Part shown: piece by piece, positions 45,462 to 52,972 of the stretch
How the letters are laid out: each line of letters starts with the position of its first letter
Position numbering within the stretch: the first letter of the stretch is position 1
Notes under the pieces: model-generated
The model's input: only the letters and a program-made list of their open reading frames with translations
Database searches by the model: none
Told to the model about the DNA's origin: nothing
Translations under genes and position numbers: made by a program
NCBI RefSeq assembly: GCF_024586915.1
Contig: NZ_JANBVS010000002.1
Location: 372,001-436,000, forward strand
Direction: 5' to 3'
Origin: Bradyrhizobium sp. SRS-191
GTDB taxonomy: Bacteria > Pseudomonadota > Alphaproteobacteria > Rhizobiales > Xanthobacteraceae
Length of the DNA: 64,000 bases

Positions 45462-46883
45462 GTGTCCGCGCGCATCCTTGTGGTCGACGACGTCCCCGCC
45501 AACGTCAAGCTGTTGGAGGCGCGGCTGTCGGCTGAATATTTCGACGTGCTGACCGCTTCGAACGGCGCCGAGGCGCTGCAGATCTGCCAGCGCGCCGAAT
45601 GCGACATCATCCTGCTCGACGTCATGATGCCGGACATGGACGGCTTCGAGGTCTGCCGCCGGCTGAAGTCGAATCCGGCCACGCATTTCATTCCCGTGGT
45701 GATGGTGACCGCGCTCGACAGCCCGTCCGACCGCGTGCGCGGCCTGGAGGCCGGCGCCGACGACTTTCTCACCAAGCCGGTCTCCGACGTCGTGCTGATC
45801 GCGCGCGTGCGCTCGCTGACCCGGCTGAAGATGATGACCGACGAGCTGCGCATGCGCGCGCTGACCTCGCTGGAAATCGGCGTGCAGGCGCCCGAGCGCA
45901 ATGCGGTGGCCGATGCCGGGAGGGGCGGGCGGATCCTGCTGGTCGACGACCGGCCGTCGTCCTATGAGCGGCTCGGGCCGATGCTGGCGACCGAGCATTC
46001 GGTCGACGTCGAGCCCAACCCGGCGGAGGCCGTGTTCAACGCCGCCGACGGCAATTACGACCTGGTCATCGTCTCGCTCGACCTCAACGATTTCGATGGT
46101 CTCAGGCTGTGCAGCCAGCTGCGCTCGCTGGAGCGCACGCGCCACGTGCCGATCCTGGCGATTGCGGAAGCCGAGAACAATTCGCGGCTGCTGCGTGGGC
46201 TGGAGATCGGCGTCAACGACTATCTCCTGCGCCCGGTCGACAAGAACGAACTCCTGGCGCGCGCCCGCACCCAGATCCGCAAGCGCCGCTACACCGATCA
46301 TTTGCGCGACAACGTGCAGAACTCGATCGAGATGGCGATCACCGATGCGCTGACGGGCCTGCACAACCGCCGCTACATGGAGACGCATCTTTCGACGCTG
46401 GCCGACCAGGCCGCGAGCCGCGGCAAGCCGCTGGCGCTGATGATGCTCGACATCGACTACTTCAAGTCGATCAACGACAATTACGGCCATGATGCCGGCG
46501 ACGATGTGCTGCGCGAGTTCGCGATGCGGGTGCGCAAATCGATCCGCGGCATCGATCTCGCCTGCCGCTATGGCGGCGAGGAGTTCGTCATCGTGATGCC
46601 CGAGACCGATCTGCACGTCGCCGGCATGGTCGCCGAGCGTCTGCGCCGCTCGGTCGCCAACGAGCCGTTCGCCGTGCACAAGGGCGAGAAGCGCATCGAG
46701 GTCACCGTCTCGATCGGCATCTCCACCCTGGAGCAGAAGGGCGAGCCGATCGCCGACGTCATGAAGCGCGCGGACGTCGCGCTGTACCGCGCCAAGAACG
46801 AAGGCCGCAACCGGGCGGTCGCGATCGCGCCGGTGCATCAAGCGCCGCCCTTCCTGCCGCAGGCCGCGGGCAGGGGCCGATAG
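45462..46883 (+). CDS. pleD: Diguanylate cyclase response regulator PleD
   Basis: Makes cyclic di-GMP and drives the swarmer-to-stalked type transition. 473 residues in the canonical order: receiver 1 (about 1-125, D53 in LLDVMMPDMDG), receiver-like 2 (about 150-275) and GGDEF domain (about 290-460). The active site is GGEEF at 371-375. The product-inhibition I-site RGID is at 362-365, five residues upstream, so feedback is probably intact. The start is GTG 45462 with GAGGAG 9 nt upstream. Co-transcribed with divK. Confidence 0.96.
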   Translation: MSARILVVDDVPANVKLLEARLSAEYFDVLTASNGAEALQICQRAECDIILLDVMMPDMDGFEVCRRLKSNPATHFIPVVMVTALDSPSDRVRGLEAGADDFLTKPVSDVVLIARVRSLTRLKMMTDELRMRALTSLEIGVQAPERNAVADAGRGGRILLVDDRPSSYERLGPMLATEHSVDVEPNPAEAVFNAADGNYDLVIVSLDLNDFDGLRLCSQLRSLERTRHVPILAIAEAENNSRLLRGLEIGVNDYLLRPVDKNELLARARTQIRKRRYTDHLRDNVQNSIEMAITDALTGLHNRRYMETHLSTLADQAASRGKPLALMMLDIDYFKSINDNYGHDAGDDVLREFAMRVRKSIRGIDLACRYGGEEFVIVMPETDLHVAGMVAERLRRSVANEPFAVHKGEKRIEVTVSIGISTLEQKGEPIADVMKRADVALYRAKNEGRNRAVAIAPVHQAPPFLPQAAGRGR

Positions 46884-47741
46884 AGGGCAGGGCGGGTCAG
46901 CGCTTTCTATCCTCTGCTGAGGTGGCCCGGCATCTCTCAAATGCCTTGAGTCCGCCATGGCGCTCATCCGGGCCTCGTGCTTTGAGACGCGCCGCAAGCG
47001 GCGCTCCTCAGCATGAGGGGTGAGAGTGTCGCCAAGATCTCTCCGAGTTCTCTCATAGACGGCTCCAAGCCCACCGACCTCGTCCTGAGGAGCACGCCGC
47101 AGACGTGCGTCTCGAAGGACGGCCGCGAGCGCTGACGAGCAGGCCGGCTCCGACGTCCGCGACGGCGTGGTTCACCGAGGCGCCGCGGCGTACTGGATCG
47201 TCCGCTTTCGCGAACGATCACAACTATGGGGGTGGCATTCACCGTCGTAGACATCGACGCGAGCTCATTCATCCTCGCCGCGCCTCCGCGCCCGAGCTGT
47301 GCCATTCAAAACCCTCTTCGAGAACAGAGGGCGCAGGGAAGGCCGGGTGCTGGTCGCACCCATGGTCCGCGTGCAGCAAAAAAGCACGCGGCAGAACCAC
47401 AGGTACGAACCGGACATCCGGCCCTCCCTGCGCGATGGCTTTACGGCTTACTCCGTGCTCTCCCCGGGGACCGGCGTTCTTGCCCCCGTCGCGAGCGCGC
47501 TTCGTCAGCGCCCGCTTGGCCTCAGCATCGGGAGGCCAGGACCACACGGCTTCACCGTGCGCATCAGGATGTTCGTCCGCGCGGACAAGCCACGCTGCAC
47601 CCCGACACGCCCACCGCAGCCCACCTCACGCTCGTGACGATCGCGATGCGCCCCTCTTGGCGAGGTGGGATGGGCGACGTGTAGCATGATTTCCGGAAAA
47701 ACGAAAGTAAAAATGCGATACGGGGATCGGAAAGGACGATC
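46884..47741. repeat. Repeat-rich gene-free region after pleD
   Basis: 858 bp without a credible gene, although several frames are open because of GC content. At 46970-47020 and 47080-47125 lie two inverted copies of a short element (GAGACGCGCCGC...GGCGCTCCTCAG and its complement), which would form a long hairpin. The part at about 47130-47690 looks like a dispersed Bradyrhizobium intergenic repeat that often appears in databases as short spurious proteins. This recognition is from memory and should be confirmed by a genome self-comparison. Confidence 0.55.
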
Positions 47742-47897
47742 ATGTTGAGATCATTTGAGAAGTTGGGGTTTCGAAGGAGGGAGATCTCGGAGGCTGCTGA
47801 GGGCCGGATTGACTTCTGGTCGCGCGAAGCTCCAGGATGGCTTAGGAGGATCACGCTGGCGTTGATCTGCCTACGAGCTTCAGCGATCTCGTGCTAA
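47742..47897 (+). CDS. Possible tiny protein (51 aa)
   Basis: ATG 47742 with AAGGA 8 nt upstream opens a 51-residue basic protein (MLRSFEKLGFRRREISEAAEGRID..., ending in ALICLRASAISC). It has no recognised family. The good ribosome site is in favour; the repeat-rich setting and atypical composition are against. It could also be a remnant. Confidence 0.3.
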   Translation: MLRSFEKLGFRRREISEAAEGRIDFWSREAPGWLRRITLALICLRASAISC

Positions 47898-47940
47898 CAC
47901 ATGCGCTTCCAAGCAACCCGCGATCTCTGGGGAAAAACCA

Positions 47941-48117
47941 ATGAGGCCGCTTCGTATCGGTGCTCTAACTGGTGGGCTGATGGTGTGCGGACTCCTGATC
48001 CTTTACGCCTTCGGCGTCGAAACCAACGCCTTAGTGATGGGAGTTTTGGGAGGTGTTGCCGCGTGGTTGGCTGGCTTCATTGAGGATCGCTTCATTGCCA
48101 CTCGGGGAGTGCCGTAG
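47941..48117 (+). CDS. Small membrane protein (58 aa)
   Basis: A 58-residue open frame from ATG 47941: a first hydrophobic segment (about 5-24) and a second (about 30-46), then a polar EDRFIATRGVP end. This two-helix hairpin layout resembles small stress-related membrane proteins. A GGGGAAA run lies upstream. No family recognised; the stop codon falls in a repeat element. Confidence 0.4.
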   Translation: MRPLRIGALTGGLMVCGLLILYAFGVETNALVMGVLGGVAAWLAGFIEDRFIATRGVP

Positions 48118-48212
48118 GGCAGGTCCGTCGGGCGGATCAGCGTAGCGCGATCCGCCGCTTTGCTGCCGCGCCCAAGGACGGCGCATTACGCTAACGCGAA
48201 CCCGTCCTACGG
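48114..48212. repeat. Degenerate GGGCGGATYAGCG palindromic repeat (copy 1)
   Basis: GGGCGGATCAGCG and a following CGATCCGCC form an inverted pair, enclosed by outer arms near GTAGGGC and CCGTCCTAC. The same element recurs at 48723-48795 and 50411-50475. Confidence 0.55.
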
Positions 48213-48263
48213 ATCCGGGTTTTATCGGTAGCATGCCCATCGGCTTGGGTGCGCTTGTTGTCG

Positions 48264-48644
48264 CTAGAAACTTGGGCCTGCAGCGGCCTTCAGTCTCCGC
48301 CAGACGTCGTCGGCCATGCGGCTTTGTCCCCAGACGGCACCGAGCATCTTCCTCACGACCGCGTCCTGGCTTGCAAGCTGCTCGATCCGGCCGATGAAGT
48401 CGGGGCCGTGGAGGCACAACAGGTCTTCAACGGGTCCCGCGGCGATCAGGGCTAACATACGGTCCGATTGGGCGAGCATCCACAACTGTCGAATGATCGG
48501 CCAAGCGGCTTCGGGCTGGTCGCGGACGAGGGCATCCAACGCGTCCCACGCGGAAATGAGTTGTCCGCCGTTCGCCTCGCTTGGTGACAGTCGATGAGAG
48601 TCGATCCAGGCTTGGGCGAGGTCGTGGACGCTCTGCTTGGTCAT
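48264..48644 (-). CDS. DUF6869-like hypothetical protein
   Basis: A 126-residue acidic, Ala/Leu-rich helical protein. Segments AQAWIDSH, GGQLISAWDALDALVRDQPEAAWPIIRQLW and GPVEDLLCLHGPDFIGRIEQLA fit the DUF6869 pattern seen in scattered bacteria and often linked to toxin-immunity or polymorphic gene sets. ATG 48644 was chosen because GGAG lies 8 nt upstream. It stands alone between two copies of a palindromic repeat. Confidence 0.7.
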   Translation of the reverse strand: MTKQSVHDLAQAWIDSHRLSPSEANGGQLISAWDALDALVRDQPEAAWPIIRQLWMLAQSDRMLALIAAGPVEDLLCLHGPDFIGRIEQLASQDAVVRKMLGAVWGQSRMADDVWRRLKAAAGPSF

Positions 48645-48722
48645 CTGCATCACTCCAGCGGGCTGGCCCTGAGATTTGACTTCATGCGGCTCGTTCAAGC
48701 AGCTCTATAGGTGCGTAGCGTA

Positions 48723-48795
48723 GGGCGGATTAGCGGAGCATAATCCGCCGCTTGTCCGCCCGTGACATGGCGGATGACGCTGCGCTAATCCGCCC
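48723..48795. repeat. GGGCGGATTAGCG palindromic repeat (copy 2)
   Basis: Perfect 13-bp arms GGGCGGATTAGCG (48723-48735) and its complement (48783-48795), with inner GGATTA/TAATCC half-arms. Extragenic palindrome of the same family as copies 1 and 3. Confidence 0.75.
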
Positions 48796-48836
48796 TCGCG
48801 ACGTTGCCGACTCTTCAGTTCGAAGTACTCCCGTCA

Positions 48837-48863
48837 GAGATGTGCCATCATGCGGAACATCTC
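48837..48863. promoter_or_regulatory. Inverted repeat upstream of DUF1127 cassette A
   Basis: Perfect arms GAGATGT and ACATCTC with a 13-bp spacer, ending exactly where the TTGAT half-site begins. Probably an operator for cassette A; nothing equivalent was found in cassette B. Confidence 0.45.
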
Positions 48864-48877
48864 TTGATTTTATCCGA
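48864..48877 (+). promoter_or_regulatory. FNR/FixK-like half-site (cassette A)
   Basis: TTGA-N6-CCGA. The left half matches the FixK2 consensus TTG(A/C)-N6-(T/G)CAA; the right half does not. It lies at the same distance from the leader as the full site of cassette B. Confidence 0.35.
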
Positions 48878-48965
48878 CATCGATGGTATCCAGTTCTCAT
48901 GAGCACATCGATCCGCATCGTCAACTTCGATCACATGACCGGCCTTGGCCGGGCCATGGAAGGAG

Positions 48966-49075
48966 TCGCGCGCTAGGAGATCGACGACGCGATGTTCTCA
49001 CCAGGCCCCGCCGGCATCGGACGGGGCCTTTTCGTTTGGCCTTGCTCCCTGCCGGCACAACAGCAGGAGCGTAGC
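48966..49075 (+). ncRNA. Structured 5' leader of DUF1127 cassette A
   Basis: A folded leader directly before the DUF1127 gene. Helix P1: TCGCG (48966-48970) with CGCGA (48988-48992), loop 17. Helix P2: GGCCCCG-CCG paired with CGG-A-CGGGGCC (49004-49028), then TTTT, like a terminator. Helix P3: GCTCCCTGC (49044-49052) pairs with GCAGGAGC (49063-49070), burying the Shine-Dalgarno of the gene. The same three helices occur before the paralogue; P1 has a C-G pair here where copy B has U-A. Confidence 0.6.
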
Positions 49076-49480
49076 ATGCCACCTCACCACACCCATTCAA
49101 CGATCGGCGCCGGGCACGTGTCAGGGCTCAATGTCGATCTCTCGCTCGCGTCAGCGACGGGCGCGATCGGCAGCGTGCAGCCATCGATGCAGTCCGAAGC
49201 CTCCATCGCGGCGTTGCGCGAGGTGTTGTCGGAAAAGGACGCGGCCGGTCCTCCGGCTACGCCGACCTGGCTGATCATCCGCCTGATCGGCCGGTGCTGG
49301 CGCGCCATTCAAGCGTGGCAACGCCGCGAGTCCGTGCGGGCAAGCCTGTCCGGGCTGAGTGAACGCGAGCTCACCGACATCGGCATGACGCGTGCCGAGA
49401 TCGAGCACATCGCCGCGCTGCAGACGCTCGAGAGCTTGAGGGAAAACCCGCTCTATCTGGTCTCGCGCAGGGGGATGTAG
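49076..49480 (+). CDS. DUF1127 protein A
   Basis: 134 residues: an N-terminal half of low conservation, then the DUF1127 core SVRASLSGLSERELTDIGMTRAEIEHIAA at about 90-115. DUF1127 proteins are small, Arg-rich, stress-induced and, where studied in alphaproteobacteria, act in RNA turnover or on sRNA networks. The Shine-Dalgarno CAGGAGC is 6 nt before ATG and is predicted to be base-paired. The paralogue B follows 500 bp on with the same leader; the C-terminal halves are clearly homologous, the N-terminal halves only share ALREVLSEKDAA-like blocks. Confidence 0.8.
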   Translation: MPPHHTHSTIGAGHVSGLNVDLSLASATGAIGSVQPSMQSEASIAALREVLSEKDAAGPPATPTWLIIRLIGRCWRAIQAWQRRESVRASLSGLSERELTDIGMTRAEIEHIAALQTLESLRENPLYLVSRRGM

Positions 49481-49542
49481 TCGGTCGCGGGCCGTAGCGA
49501 TGCGGAGGACGGTCGGCCAATAGAGCGAGATGGTCGCCACAA

Positions 49543-49652
49543 CGTCATTGCGAGCGTCGGCGCAGCAATCCAGGGTCCCGCCCACGACTCTGGATTGCTT
49601 CCGCCGTCAGCCTTCGGGCCATGGCGGACATGTCGCTGCGCTCGCAATGACG
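49543..49652. repeat. CGTCATTGCGAGCG inverted repeat
   Basis: Outer arms CGTCATTGCGAGCG (49543) and its complement CGCTCGCAATGACG ending at 49652, inner arms AGCAATCCAG/CTGGATTGCT. Typical extragenic palindrome of Bradyrhizobium relatives. It lies between the two DUF1127 cassettes. Confidence 0.8.
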
Positions 49653-49767
49653 GCGGTGAGATGGCGCTTCTTTCTGAACAACATTCAGCCGGAGGCGTCG
49701 TTTTCGGAGTTCGGCAGAACACGAGCCCCGCATGGGTGCTCATCCGTGAGCGCAGGAACTACATGCC

Positions 49768-49781
49768 TTGATCTGGCGCAA
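49768..49781 (+). promoter_or_regulatory. FixK2/FNR-type box (cassette B)
   Basis: TTGA-TCTGGC-GCAA fits TTG(A/C)-N6-(T/G)CAA, the FixK2 consensus of Bradyrhizobium. A CATGAT (49802-49807) lies at the right distance for a -10 with the box centred near -40. This suggests induction at low oxygen. Confidence 0.55.
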
Positions 49782-49869
49782 TCTTCGTGGTACTTGCAAA
49801 CCATGATCAACGTCGTGCGCCACTCCAACCGCAAAAACCCGACCCGCCGTAGCTGGGCCGTGGGAGGAG

Positions 49870-49981
49870 TCGTGCGCTAGGATTTCGACGACACGATCAT
49901 TCCACCAGGCCCCGCCGGCATCGGACGGGGCCTTTTTGTTGGGCCACGCTCCCTGCCGGCATCACACAGCAGGAGCGACCG
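49870..49981 (+). ncRNA. Structured 5' leader of DUF1127 cassette B
   Basis: The second copy of the leader. P1: TCGTG (49870-49874) with CACGA (49892-49896), loop 17 as in copy A. P2: 49908-49932 with the identical stem, followed by TTTTT. P3: CGCTCCCTGC (49947-49956) with GCAGGAGCG (49969-49977), covering the ribosome site of the gene. Identity with copy A over about 110 nt is higher than for the N-terminal coding parts of the genes. Confidence 0.6.
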
Positions 49982-50365
49982 ATGCCGCCTCAGACCCACC
50001 TCACAGCCGAGATCGCGCACCTCGATCTCGTTCGTCCGACGACGGCCAACGCTGCGCGCGACGTGCCAGCCGCGCCGCGCCCAGCGGCATCCATCACGGT
50101 ACTGCGCGACGCCATATCTGAGAAGGACGCCGCTGCGCCGCCGGGCGCGTCAGGTCGGCTTGGTCTGTTCGCGCGCCTGTGGCAGTCGTTTCAGGAGCGC
50201 CGCCGGCTGCGGCAGATGCGCATCCATCTGGCCAACCTGAGCGAGGCGCAGCTGATCGACATCGGCCTCGGCCGCGCCGACATCGAGCACATCGCCGCGC
50301 ACCGCGCGCTGGAGAATCTCAAGGACAAGACGGCGCATCTCATGCTGTCGCGCGGCGTGATGTAG
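49982..50365 (+). CDS. DUF1127 protein B
   Basis: 127 residues, paralogue of A. N-terminal MPPQTHLTAEIAHLDL, a middle block ITVLRDAISEKDAAAPP shared with A, then an Arg-rich helix WQSFQERRRLRQMRIHLANLSEAQLIDIGLGRADIEHIAA, the DUF1127 core. Like A it carries an N-terminal extension unusual for the 50-residue members of this family. Ribosome site GCAGGAGCG is buried in leader helix P3. Confidence 0.8.
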   Translation: MPPQTHLTAEIAHLDLVRPTTANAARDVPAAPRPAASITVLRDAISEKDAAAPPGASGRLGLFARLWQSFQERRRLRQMRIHLANLSEAQLIDIGLGRADIEHIAAHRALENLKDKTAHLMLSRGVM

Positions 50366-50410
50366 CTGCGGACCGGGATCGCGGCTCGGCCCCCGTGCCG
50401 GCCGAGGAGA

Positions 50411-50475
50411 GCGGATCAGCGCAGCTGATCCGCGCCGATGACGCGCGTCGTGACAGGCGGATCAGGCTGACGCCA
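50411..50475. repeat. GCGGATCAGC palindromic repeat (copy 3)
   Basis: Arms GCGGATCAGC (50411-50420) and GCTGATCCGC (50424-50433), followed by another GGCGGATCAGG. Third member of the family at 48114 and 48723. Confidence 0.6.
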
Positions 50476-50526
50476 AGCCGCCTTTCACGTTATCATGCCG
50501 GATTCCATGAGTGGGTGAGGCGACGT

Positions 50527-50685
50527 GTGACGCAACATATCGGCATCGTCGGCTGCTCGGCCGAGGGCGCGGCGCTGTGTTATCGCACGATCTGTAGCTC
50601 GCCGACTACGTGGCCTGGCTGCTCGCGCGAGCGGCGCTATCACGCATTATGGCTGGAACGAGCTACTAAGAGGGGCACGGTCTGA
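50527..50685 (+). pseudogene. Broken Asp/Glu racemase gene
   Basis: From GTG 50527 the frame begins with a clear aspartate/glutamate racemase N-terminus, HIGIVGCSAEGAALCYRTIC. After codon 22 the similarity continues in another frame (LADYVAWL, from about 50599), which in intact homologues follows only after some 20 more residues. So an internal deletion plus frameshift has destroyed it, and the remaining about 190 codons of the family are missing. It is a relic. Confidence 0.6.
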
Positions 50686-50708
50686 CACGGCCTCGGGGGA
50701 AAGAAAGA

Positions 50709-50996
50709 TCATCCGAGCTTGCGCGGGGAGGGCGGCGGCAGTTCGTCTGCCGATCCCCAACTCGCGACCCAGGCCCTCACGTCATCGAGCGGAACAGCGA
50801 GGCGGGTCTGATGAAACGCATCGAGACGCCTGCGGTCTTCGGCGACATCGGGGCCGGCGATGTCGATCATGGAATCGAGCAGCGCGACCGCTTCGGCCAG
50901 AACGGCCGCAACATCCTGGCCGCGCTCGGCCGCCAGCTCGGATAAGCGAGTATCGGTCGCTGGGTCGATCTCGATGGTGCGGCTGACGAGCTTCAT
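50709..50996 (-). CDS. Antitoxin-like ribbon-helix-helix protein
   Basis: A 95-residue acidic protein: SRTIEIDPATDTRLSELAAERGQDVAAVLAEAVALLD at the N-terminus is a ribbon-helix-helix DNA-binding pattern as in ParD/RelB-type antitoxins, and the C-terminal part would be the toxin-binding arm. No toxin gene lies directly downstream; the next 300 bp hold only the broken racemase on the other strand. Likely an orphan antitoxin or a relic of a toxin-antitoxin pair. Confidence 0.7.
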   Translation of the reverse strand: MKLVSRTIEIDPATDTRLSELAAERGQDVAAVLAEAVALLDSMIDIAGPDVAEDRRRLDAFHQTRLAVPLDDVRAWVASWGSADELPPPSPRKLG

Positions 50997-51139
50997 GGAG
51001 CCAAGATAGCGATGCTGGCCGGGACTGTCGAGGCGTCCCGCCAGTCGCGAAGCGTCGTCGGATGATTCGGGAAGGCGGATCGTGCCGGAACCGCACGCCG
51101 TGACCCGCGTTTGTCCCCGCGCCCAAGGAGGAGCCCCTT

Positions 51140-51370
51140 ATGACAAAGCTGATGTTCGCGGTTGCCGTCTCGTTGTCCGTTCTGCCGTCATTCGCCCTGG
51201 CGCAGGGCCATATGGGCACGCCGCAGGAGCAGAAGGCATGCGCGCCGGACGCCAAGCGCTTCTGCCGCGCTCAGCTCGGTGACGATTTCGGTGTGCAGAA
51301 CTGCCTGACGCAGAACCGCGCCAAGCTCAGCAAGCGCTGCTCGGCGGTGTTCCAGAGCCACGGCATGTAG
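51140..51370 (+). CDS. Small secreted Cys-rich protein
   Basis: 76 residues with a signal peptide of about 21 (ending ALAQ). Mature part has four cysteines: KACAPDAKRFCRAQLGDDFGVQNCLTQNRAKLSKRCSAVF, the Cys-rich repeat pattern related to the GLG1-like repeat and common as small exported proteins in Bradyrhizobium. A strong GGAGGAG precedes ATG. Function unknown; two disulfides are expected. Confidence 0.82.
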   Translation: MTKLMFAVAVSLSVLPSFALAQGHMGTPQEQKACAPDAKRFCRAQLGDDFGVQNCLTQNRAKLSKRCSAVFQSHGM

Positions 51371-51384
51371 TTCGAAAGCGTCGC

Positions 51385-52737
51385 TCAGGCGGCGCGGACC
51401 TTCCGCAGGAATTTCTCCAGCTCGTCCTTCAGCCGATCGCTCTCGCGTGACAGCGAGTGCGCTGACGTGAGGACTTGGGAGGACGCGGAGCCGGTGGCGT
51501 CGGCGCCCTTGCTGACGTCACCGATGTTGCCAGCGACGCGCGCCGTGCCGCCGGCGACCTCCTGGACGTTGCGCGAGATCTGTCCGGTGGCGGCGCCCTG
51601 CTGCTCGACGGCCGCGGCGATGCCGGCTGCGATTTCCGAAATCTGCTGGATGGTGCCGCCGATCTGCTTGATCGAGGCCACCGACGACTGCGTCGCGTTC
51701 TGGATGCCCTCGATCTGCTGGCCGATCTCCTCGGTCGCCTTGGCGGTCTGCGAGGCCAGCGCCTTGACCTCGGAGGCGACCACCGCAAAACCGCGGCCGG
51801 CATCGCCGGCGCGCGCTGCCTCGATGGTGGCGTTCAGCGCCAGCAGGTTGGTCTGGGCGGCGATCGAGGTGATCAGCTTGAGCACGTCGCCGATGCGCTC
51901 GGCGGTGCGGGACAGCTCGCTGATGCCGACGTCGGTCTGCTCGATCTGGCGGACGGCTTCCTTGGCGATGCTGGTCGATTCCGTGACGCGGCGGCCGATC
52001 TCGTGGACGGAGGAGGTCATCTGGCCTGCGGCCGAGGCGACCGAGTGCACGGTGGCCGAGACCTGGCCGGAGGCGGCGGCGGCGCTGGACGACAGCTGCT
52101 GGGTCTGCTCGGCGGTCTTGCTCAGCGTGTTGGCCGAGACCTCGAGCGTGCGGGCGTCGGCATGGACCTTGTTGATGATCTGGCCGACGGTGGATTCGAA
52201 CTCGTCGGCCATGCGCTGCATGGCCGTGTGCTGCTCGGTCTTGGCGGCGTCGAGATAGACCGAGATCGCGAGGTCCATGTCGATCATCGCCGCCTTGGTG
52301 ATCGCCGCCTGCAGCGCCGCCTTCTTCTCGCGCGCGGCTTGCCCTGCGAACCAGCCGTCGGGCAGCTCGGTCTCGATCGCCCGCTGCAGGCCGGTGACGA
52401 TCAGCGAATAGCCGGCGATGTACCAGCGCGGCTCCAGCCCCATCCGGTTATGGGCCTGGCCGATCCGCGTTACCGATTTCACATAGTCGGCGTCGAACTT
52501 GGCTGATGCCAGCGACATCCAATGGTCGAGCTGGGCCTTGTGGGCGTGCCGCATGGCGGCCTGGCTGGAGAACATCTTGGCGAGCGAGGGGACCTTGCCG
52601 ACATGGGCGTAGAACTGGTCGAGCAGGCCGGGCAGCACCTTGCCGATCAGCGGCCGCAGCTCGCGCAAGTGCTCGCGGGTCGCGTTGTCGATGCCGATGA
52701 AGTCGAGACGGGACTGCAGGGTCTGAGGGTCGGTCAT
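51385..52737 (-). CDS. Globin-coupled chemotaxis receptor
   Basis: A soluble methyl-accepting protein of 450 residues without membrane segments. The N-terminal protoglobin/HemAT-type domain (about 1-165) has the proximal haem histidine H96 in [21 protein letters not shown] linker leads to the MCP signalling domain with the conserved hairpin tip [31 protein letters not shown]. The sensor likely binds O2 through haem and controls CheA or a related kinase. ATG 52737 gives the family N-terminus. No che gene is adjacent. Confidence 0.9.
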   Translation of the reverse strand: MTDPQTLQSRLDFIGIDNATREHLRELRPLIGKVLPGLLDQFYAHVGKVPSLAKMFSSQAAMRHAHKAQLDHWMSLASAKFDADYVKSVTRIGQAHNRMGLEPRWYIAGYSLIVTGLQRAIETELPDGWFAGQAAREKKAALQAAITKAAMIDMDLAISVYLDAAKTEQHTAMQRMADEFESTVGQIINKVHADARTLEVSANTLSKTAEQTQQLSSSAAAASGQVSATVHSVASAAGQMTSSVHEIGRRVTESTSIAKEAVRQIEQTDVGISELSRTAERIGDVLKLITSIAAQTNLLALNATIEAARAGDAGRGFAVVASEVKALASQTAKATEEIGQQIEGIQNATQSSVASIKQIGGTIQQISEIAAGIAAAVEQQGAATGQISRNVQEVAGGTARVAGNIGDVSKGADATGSASSQVLTSAHSLSRESDRLKDELEKFLRKVRAA

Positions 52738-52921
52738 CGCGGGGCCCGGTAAGCTGGGTGAACATGAGGAAGCCGCCGCCGACATGCGGGCGCTTATCTG
52801 CCCCAAATTTGCATGGGTTTGGTTGATGGTTCCTTACGGCCGGAACCTCAATTTAACCGACCGGCGAATATTACCGGCGCGTCACGCCGGCACGGCCGAT
52901 GGGGCGTGAGACAGGCGCAAT

Positions 52922-52948
52922 AAAAAACGGGGCCGAAACGGCCCCGTT
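52922..52948 (-). terminator. Rho-independent terminator of rpmG
   Basis: On the minus strand AACGGGGCC/GGCCCCGTT stem, 5-nt loop and a run of T (AAAAAA at 52922-52927 on the plus strand), 24 bp after the rpmG stop codon. Confidence 0.88.
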
Positions 52949-52972
52949 GAAGTCGAAAGCAGTCCCGCGATC

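Noticed and set aside
47105..47689. Open frames on both strands after pleD (112-194 codons)
   Set aside because: They recur as spurious frames of a dispersed repeat; no ribosome site and low-complexity composition.
48899..48976. 25-codon leader peptide in DUF1127 cassette A (and the same length at 49803-49880 in B)
   Set aside because: Both end in G-V-A/V-R at the same stop, but neither has a Shine-Dalgarno, the codons before the shared end do not match, and the promoter predicted from the FixK box would start transcription inside them.
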